From an uncultured Clostridia bacterium (GTDB lineage: Bacteria > Bacillota > Clostridia > Saccharofermentanales > DTU023): DNA of 11,863 bases. Shown one piece after another: positions 7,001 to 11,863 of this stretch; positions within the stretch are counted from its first letter, which is position 1; every line of letters starts with the position of its first letter. The translations under genes and the position numbers were made by a program. The stretch is taken from the NCBI GenBank assembly GCA_947254895.1, contig CAMYEY010000038.1, positions 1 through 11,863 of the forward strand. Reading direction: 5' to 3'. A model generated the notes under the pieces. That model saw nothing but the letters and a program-made list of their open reading frames with translations, searched no databases and was not told where the DNA came from.

Positions 7001-9487
7001 TTAAACACCAGCTTTTCCGCGGCGGATTCTTTCACCATCGGTGAAATTCTGGCTTGGGCTATAACCTTCGATTGGAGCAATCCTCTGGTGGTAGAGGTCG
7101 ATAAACCAATCCTTCTGGGGGAAGTAGTAGGTTTCGAGCTCATGGGCCGGGGTGATCCAGTTACGGGCTCCGAGGACCTGGACAGGAGCATCGAGGTAGT
7201 CGAAGGCCAAGTCTTGGATATTCCGAGCCAAGTCGTTTAAGAAGGCTCCACGCTCGGTGGCGTCGGCGGCGATGATCACCTTACCGGTCTTCTTGACGGA
7301 CTCCAGGACCTTTTCATAGTTGAAAGGAACCAGGGTGATAGCGTCGATAACCTCAGCCGAAATACCGTACTTGTCCTGCATCTCTTCAGCGGCTTCTAAA
7401 GCCCGGTAGAGGGTAGCACCGATGGTCAGGATGGTGACATCTGAACCTTCGCGCCTAATGGCAGGTTCGCCTAATTTATAGTCTTCCATCTTGCCCTCGG
7501 GAACGCCGTCTTTGACAAATTGTTCGCCGACATCGTAGATCCTCTGGCTCTCAAAGACGATCACAGGGTCTGTACCATCCAGGGCAGCTGTCAGGACACC
7601 TTTAGCATCGTAAGGAGTTGCCGGGAAGGCTACCTTGATGCCCGGGATATGGGCAACCAGTGAGGTCCAGTCCTGAGAGTGCTGGGCACCATATTTAGAA
7701 CCAACGGAAACCCTGATGACAACAGGCATCTTGAGGTAACCGCCGGACATGGCCTGCCACTTAGGCAGCTGGTTAAAGACTTCATCGCCTGCACGGCCAA
7801 GGAAGTCACAGTACATCAATTCAACCAAGGCCCGGCCACCGGCCATGGCATAACCGATCGATGAACCAACGATGGCTGCCTCAGAAATCGGAGAGTTAAA
7901 GAAACGGTGGTAGGGGACGGCTTCAGTGAGTCCGCGGTAGCAGGCATAGGCACCGCCCCAGTCACGTAAGTCTTCACCATAGGCAATCAGGGTTGGGTCT
8001 TCATAAAATTTATCGATGACAGCCTCAAAGACGCCGTCTCTAAATTGGTAACGCTTATTGGGGGTCAGGAGCTTGCCATTTTCATCATAGGCATAACGTG
8101 ACCGGCGAGAAATCTGTTTAACCCGGACATTGTCTTTGAGCTCTTCACGGGTAACCAGCATATCTGCTTTGGCATCGGACATGGCAGCGATCGTATGGTT
8201 GGAGAACATCAGTTCTTCGATAGCCCTTGGATGTTGGTCCAAGTCCATCCTGGGGGAAATCACAGGATCGATCGCTAACTTAACAGCCTCGGTCACTTTT
8301 CTGACAACGTAGGCATCAATCGCTTCGATTTCTTCTTGGCTGGCCACACCCGCCTCAACCAACTGTTTGGGGAAGGTCAGGATGGGGTCAAACTCACGCC
8401 AAGCTTCTTTTTCCTCCTCGGTCCGGTAAGAGTCCGCATCGGATGGGGAGTGGCCGGAGAAACGGTAGGTTTCGAGTTCGAGGAAGATTGGCCCATCTTG
8501 GTCAGCGATGTTTTTCATTTTGCGCTTATAGGCGTCAATGACAGCCAAGGGGTTGTTCCCGTTGACGGTTTCGGTGTGCATCTGGCTTCCGGTAAGGCTT
8601 GCACCAACCCTGGAAGGATTGCCATAGCCCATGGTCTCGCCTCTAGTTTGGCCGCCCATGCCATAGTGGTTATTGTTGACGTTGAAGATCAAAGGCAGGC
8701 CGCCCTTCATATCATCTTCCCACAGGGTATGGTACTGGTCCATGGTTGCCATAACCATAGCCTCCCAAACTGGGCCGCAACCGAGAGCACCATCACCGAT
8801 ATTAGCAATAACTAAACCCGGTTGGCGGTTAACCTTTTTGTAGAGGGCAGCACCTAGGGCGATACCGGCAGAACCACCGACAATAGCGTTATTTGGGAAA
8901 ATTCCGAGCGGTGTGTAGTAGGAGTGCATAGACCCGCCCAGACCTTGATTAAAGCCTGTTTCCTTAGCAAAAATTTCTGCCAAGATACCATAGAGGATAT
9001 AGAGGGTAGCCAGGTCACTGTTGTCCTTTTGTTCAGACCGGAGAGACTCAAGAGCCTTAAGCTGTTTGCCGTCCATAAAGGTCTCCATCATCTCAAGGAG
9101 TTCGGCTTCATCCATTTTGCGGATAGCTGAAAAGGCTTTAGCTAAAACTTCACCATGGGACCTGTGTGAACCAAAGATAAAGTCATTTTTATCTAACCAA
9201 TAAGCTTGGCCGACAGCAGCAGCCTCTTGACCGATAGATAAGTGGGCCGGGCCCGGATTGTTATACTCCATGCCGTTATACTGGTTGGTCGTCTTGATCG
9301 ACATCAGCATATCTTCAAATTCACGGATCATCCTCATATCTTGATAGATATGGAGAAAGTCTTCTTTGCTGAATTTATCCTTTTCATCTTTAACCGTCTT
9401 TTGATACTGGTTAACAGGTATGTCTTTCAGTTTTAACTTACTGGGTTTTAGGATCTCTTTCGGGTCCAAAAATAATGATTTAGTCAT
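7001..9487 (-). CDS. Fused 2-oxoacid (pyruvate) dehydrogenase E1 alpha-beta
   Basis: The thiamine-diphosphate-dependent E1 that decarboxylates a 2-oxoacid and acylates the lipoyl group of E2. Alpha part (about 45-420): SHRSHGE at 109-114, GGSMH ending at H188, the ThDP motif starting GDG at 231 and ending NNNHYG at 271-276, and the phosphorylation-loop-like YRFSGHSPSDADSYR. A linker (about 420-475) leads to the beta part (about 478-828), with GEDLRDWGGAY, PISEAAIVGSSIGYAMAG, GAQHSQ (H603) and HIPGIKVAFPATPYDAKG. Alpha and beta are usually separate genes of about 330-370 and 325 codons. There is an insertion of about 44 residues near 118-165 and a longer gap than usual between GDG and NNN. The start has a perfect AGGAGG (9493-9498) five bases upstream, 15 bp after the E3 stop. 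Pyruvate is the likely substrate from context; branched-chain 2-oxoacids or acetoin are not excluded. Confidence 0.93.
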   Translation of the reverse strand: MTKSLFLDPKEILKPSKLKLKDIPVNQYQKTVKDEKDKFSKEDFLHIYQDMRMIREFEDMLMSIKTTNQYNGMEYNNPGPAHLSIGQEAAAVGQAYWLDKNDFIFGSHRSHGEVLAKAFSAIRKMDEAELLEMMETFMDGKQLKALESLRSEQKDNSDLATLYILYGILAEIFAKETGFNQGLGGSMHSYYTPLGIFPNNAIVGGSAGIALGAALYKKVNRQPGLVIANIGDGALGCGPVWEAMVMATMDQYHTLWEDDMKGGLPLIFNVNNNHYGMGGQTRGETMGYGNPSRVGASLTGSQMHTETVNGNNPLAVIDAYKRKMKNIADQDGPIFLELETYRFSGHSPSDADSYRTEEEKEAWREFDPILTFPKQLVEAGVASQEEIEAIDAYVVRKVTEAVKLAIDPVISPRMDLDQHPRAIEELMFSNHTIAAMSDAKADMLVTREELKDNVRVKQISRRSRYAYDENGKLLTPNKRYQFRDGVFEAVIDKFYEDPTLIAYGEDLRDWGGAYACYRGLTEAVPYHRFFNSPISEAAIVGSSIGYAMAGGRALVELMYCDFLGRAGDEVFNQLPKWQAMSGGYLKMPVVIRVSVGSKYGAQHSQDWTSLVAHIPGIKVAFPATPYDAKGVLTAALDGTDPVIVFESQRIYDVGEQFVKDGVPEGKMEDYKLGEPAIRREGSDVTILTIGATLYRALEAAEEMQDKYGISAEVIDAITLVPFNYEKVLESVKKTGKVIIAADATERGAFLNDLARNIQDLAFDYLDAPVQVLGARNWITPAHELETYYFPQKDWFIDLYHQRIAPIEGYSPSQNFTDGERIRRGKAGV

Positions 9488-9492
9488 CTTGT

Positions 9493-9498
9493 CCTCCT
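9493..9498 (-). promoter_or_regulatory. Consensus ribosome binding site of E1
   Basis: AGGAGG on the minus strand, five bases before the E1 ATG and inside the 15-base gap to the E3 stop. It is the strongest ribosome site in the operon part visible here, and it fixes the E1 start. Confidence 0.85.
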
Positions 9499-9502
9499 GC
9501 TC

Positions 9503-10870
9503 TTATAGCTGAAAAATTGCTTCTCTGATTGCTTCGCCTACCGTTGGGTGGGGGAAGATAAATTCTTTAATTTCGTCTATTGTCATCTGTTTTTCGATCA
9601 TCATGCCAAGGCTGATGCAAATTTCTGAGGCATAAGAACCCAACATGTGGGCCCCGATCAAGTAGCCATATTTTTTATCGACTAAGAGTTTAATTACGCC
9701 CCGGCCCTTTTCGACCTCAGCCACATAACGTCCGCTATAAAGTAAGGGGACTGTCAGGGCCTTGAAATCGAGGCCCTTGGCTTTGGCAGATTCTTCTGAT
9801 TCACCGACAAAACACATTTCAGGATTGGTGTAAAGGACAGAAGGCATAGCCTCGTAGCGCATAAAGTCCTTTTTTCCCAAGATAGTATTGACGGCAACTT
9901 CAGCCTCCCGGTAAGCAGCATGGGCCAGCATCCATTTGCCGGTAATATCGCCAACAGCGTAGACGCCCGGTATATTGGTCAGCATCTGGTCGTCGACCTT
10001 GACTCGGCCCCGGTCGTGCTCAACCTCGATAGCCTCCAGGCCGATATCAGAGACGGTCTTGCGGCCGATCGAAAGCAGACAATAATCTGCTTCAAGGCGG
10101 TGGCTCTTGCCCCCCGCTTCATATTCAACGAAGTGGTCACCAAAGGAGGTCACCTTGGATTCCAGGTGGAACTTCAAGCCCTTAGCCTCAAACTCCTTTT
10201 GCAGGAGCTTGCTCAGTTCACGGTCAACCGTACCGGCAATGTGGTCCAGCATCTCGACGACCTGGACCTCTGTTCCCACGGTCTGAAAATAAGAGGCCAT
10301 CTCTAGCCCGATAACGCCACCACCGACGATGACCATCTTTTTAGGAATTTCCTCAAGGTCTAAAATCTCACGGCTGGTAATGACAAAGCCCTTTTCAATC
10401 TGTTCTTTGAGGCCTTCGATCGGGGGAATCATAACCTCAGATCCGGAAGCGATGATTAGGTTTTTACCCTGATAGTCACGACCATCAGCTGTTACAGTAA
10501 CGAGGCCCTTGATCCGGTTTTTGATCTCGGCCTTGGCCTCAACCACCTCGACCTTATTTTTCTTAAGGGTCATAGCAACCCCGGAAACCAGGGTCTTAAC
10601 CACTTTATTTTTGCGGTCGATTACCTTTTTCTGGTCTATCTGAGCATTTTCGGCCGTCACCCCAAAGACACTGCCGTCCTTAGCATGTTCAAAGACCTTG
10701 GCCGAATTGAGAAGGGCCTTGGAGGGAATACAACCCTCATTCAGGCAAACCCCGCCCAGGTTTCTCTTCTCAAAAAGAGCAACCTTGAGGCCGTGCTCAC
10801 CGGCTCTTTGGGCAGCCAGGTATCCACCCGGACCGCCACCAATTACTAACACATCATAAATCTTATCCAT
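9503..10870 (-). CDS. lpdA: Dihydrolipoyl dehydrogenase (E3)
   Basis: The FAD flavoprotein that reoxidises the dihydrolipoyl group of E2 with NAD+. It has 455 residues, the normal length without an added lipoyl domain. Seen directly: the FAD-binding GGGPGG at 11-16; the redox disulphide C42/C47 in GGVCLNEGCIPSK; the NAD-binding VIVGGGVIGLEMA near 177-190; the second FAD motif YAVGDITG; and the C-terminal dimer-interface base H441 in FPHPTVGEA with E446. Close relatives are glutathione and mercuric reductases, but GGVCLNEGCIPSK with HPTVGE and the position between E2 and E1 make E3 clear. The start ATG has AGAGGT upstream; the E2 stop is 31 bp before it. It shares the operon with E2 and E1. 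Confidence 0.97.
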   Translation of the reverse strand: MDKIYDVLVIGGGPGGYLAAQRAGEHGLKVALFEKRNLGGVCLNEGCIPSKALLNSAKVFEHAKDGSVFGVTAENAQIDQKKVIDRKNKVVKTLVSGVAMTLKKNKVEVVEAKAEIKNRIKGLVTVTADGRDYQGKNLIIASGSEVMIPPIEGLKEQIEKGFVITSREILDLEEIPKKMVIVGGGVIGLEMASYFQTVGTEVQVVEMLDHIAGTVDRELSKLLQKEFEAKGLKFHLESKVTSFGDHFVEYEAGGKSHRLEADYCLLSIGRKTVSDIGLEAIEVEHDRGRVKVDDQMLTNIPGVYAVGDITGKWMLAHAAYREAEVAVNTILGKKDFMRYEAMPSVLYTNPEMCFVGESEESAKAKGLDFKALTVPLLYSGRYVAEVEKGRGVIKLLVDKKYGYLIGAHMLGSYASEICISLGMMIEKQMTIDEIKEFIFPHPTVGEAIREAIFQL

Positions 10871-10901
10871 GATTTATCTCTTACCTCTAATTCTAGCTTG
10901 C

Positions 10902-11863
10902 TTAATTCATCAAAAATAGGTCGATATTTTCCAAGACCTGCTTTAAGGCCTTGTTGAAAGCCCCGGCCGGCGAACCATCGATCGCCCTGTGGTCGATTGT
11001 CAATGACAGGTAAATACTGGGATAAAGTTCAAGTTGTCCATCCTTACCTTGTCTAACCTTTTGTGTTGCCGAGTTAACACCGACGATACAAGTCTCAGGG
11101 GGATTGATAACCGGTGTAAAGGTTTCAACACCGCTTGTACCCATGTTGGTGACCGTAATCGTAGCTCCGGTCAACTTATCGGGGTTGATAGACCCTGCAT
11201 GACAATCATCAGCCAACTGCCTTGCTTCGGCCGAAATTTGGCTAAGTGATTTAAGGTCAGCGTTTTTAATGACCGGCACCATAAGGCCTCTATCGGTAGC
11301 CACAGCTATACCGAGATGGACCCGGTTAAAGTGGCGGATATAGCCCTCTTCTTCATGGAAGTGAGCATTGAAGTCCGGGAATTTTTTAACAACACGCGAC
11401 ACAGCATAAAGGAAGATATCGTTGATGGTCGGAATATTTTTAACCAGAGCCAGGTCAAGCTGCTCGTCCAGCCCCTGGGCTTTGAGTTCTTTAAGGTGTT
11501 TCCTAAAGGATAGGATCCGGCTGATATCGACCGGTGTGTTCAGGGTCAATTGAGCCAACTCATTAAGCGAAGCCCGCATGGTCCTAGAGATAACTTTCCT
11601 GATATTGGTCAGCTTGCTATCCACATATTCAGGTTCATCAAGGCCGGCGGCCAGACTATCAATCATGGCTGCCCCCTGGAGATTTTGTAATTCAGGCAAC
11701 TTGCCCAGGTCTTCGATCCGGACAGCTCCACCGATACCGGTTGCCGGTGTTGCCACTGCATAATCAGCTCCAGCTGCTGCCGATGTGGCAACAAAGCCGG
11801 CTGCCAAGGCAGCTTCAACATCTCGCTCGATGATCCTGCCCATAGGTCCGCTTGCTCCGGCCC
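10902..11863 (-). CDS. Dihydrolipoamide acyltransferase (E2), N-terminus off the right edge
   Basis: The core of the complex: it transfers the acyl group (probably acetyl) from lipoyl-lysine to CoA. The frame is open to the window edge. The ATG at 11843 is not the start: upstream codons read AGASGP into MGRIIERDVEAAL, the C-terminal half of the peripheral subunit-binding domain that holds E1/E3. The lipoyl domain or domains and the first half of this domain must lie beyond 11863. An Ala-rich linker (about 11690-11800) leads to the catalytic domain, with VDSKLTNIRKVISRTM, RGLMVPVIKNAD, TVTNMGTSG and the active-site DHRAIDG (His codon at 10989-10991). The C-terminus ends normally at the TAA, 10904-10902. 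The substrate (pyruvate or branched-chain) is not settled by this part. It is the first visible gene of the E2-E3-E1 operon. Confidence 0.95.
   Translation of the reverse strand, partial: AGASGPMGRIIERDVEAALAAGFVATSAAAGADYAVATPATGIGGAVRIEDLGKLPELQNLQGAAMIDSLAAGLDEPEYVDSKLTNIRKVISRTMRASLNELAQLTLNTPVDISRILSFRKHLKELKAQGLDEQLDLALVKNIPTINDIFLYAVSRVVKKFPDFNAHFHEEEGYIRHFNRVHLGIAVATDRGLMVPVIKNADLKSLSQISAEARQLADDCHAGSINPDKLTGATITVTNMGTSGVETFTPVINPPETCIVGVNSATQKVRQGKDGQLELYPSIYLSLTIDHRAIDGSPAGAFNKALKQVLENIDLFLMN

Noticed and set aside
8336..8815. Open frame of 159 codons on the plus strand
   Set aside because: It lies fully opposite the conserved E1 alpha domain, resembles no family I know and has no ribosome site; a shadow of E1 codon use.
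9920..10306. Open frame of 128 codons on the plus strand
   Set aside because: Antisense to the E3 NAD-binding region; no independent support.
11841..11843. ATG as the start of the E2 gene
   Set aside because: In-frame codons upstream continue the conserved subunit-binding domain (SGP before MGRIIERDV), so it is an internal methionine.

Overview
The window looks like chromosome of a mid-GC member of the Bacillota (Firmicutes). Reasons: strong Shine-Dalgarno sequences matching AGGAGG/GAGGTGA, short operon spacings, compact hairpin terminators, and Bacillota/anaerobe-flavoured versions of the enzymes. I cannot name a genus from sequence alone. It is a metabolic region centred on pyruvate and citrate. 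I see no insertion sequence, phage gene, tRNA, rRNA or CRISPR array.

Layout. 1-974 (minus) is the N-terminal part of citrate synthase, which runs off the left edge. A 185-bp divergent intergenic region separates it from aconitase (plus, to 3088). That region holds a good sigma-A-type promoter, a strong Shine-Dalgarno and a 14-bp imperfect inverted repeat. The aconitase reading frame has no ATG, GTG or TTG at the expected place and most likely starts at an AUU codon (1160). Thirty-five bp downstream, in the same direction, lies an unusual 408-residue protein (3124-4350): an intact class II aldolase domain preceded by a second, degenerate copy of the same fold. A two-way terminator at about 4349-4387 separates it from a convergent CopA-type copper P-type ATPase (4463-6763, minus).

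Upstream of copA, reading along the minus strand, is the end of a 2-oxoacid dehydrogenase (probably pyruvate dehydrogenase) operon. Its order is E2 (partial, off the right edge), E3 dihydrolipoyl dehydrogenase (9503-10870), then E1 (7001-9487). E1 is a single 828-residue chain that fuses the normally separate alpha and beta subunits and carries an extra ~44-residue insertion. Two hairpins after its stop end the operon.

How the genes fit: the E1/E2/E3 complex would supply acetyl-CoA, citrate synthase condenses it with oxaloacetate, and aconitase isomerises citrate to isocitrate. This is the oxidative entry branch of the TCA cycle, often kept for glutamate synthesis. CopA is a metal-export gene with no obvious metabolic link to the others, and the role of the tandem aldolase is unknown. 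The most notable observations are the AUU start and inverted repeat at aconitase, the tandem active/inactive aldolase, and the fused, insertion-bearing E1.
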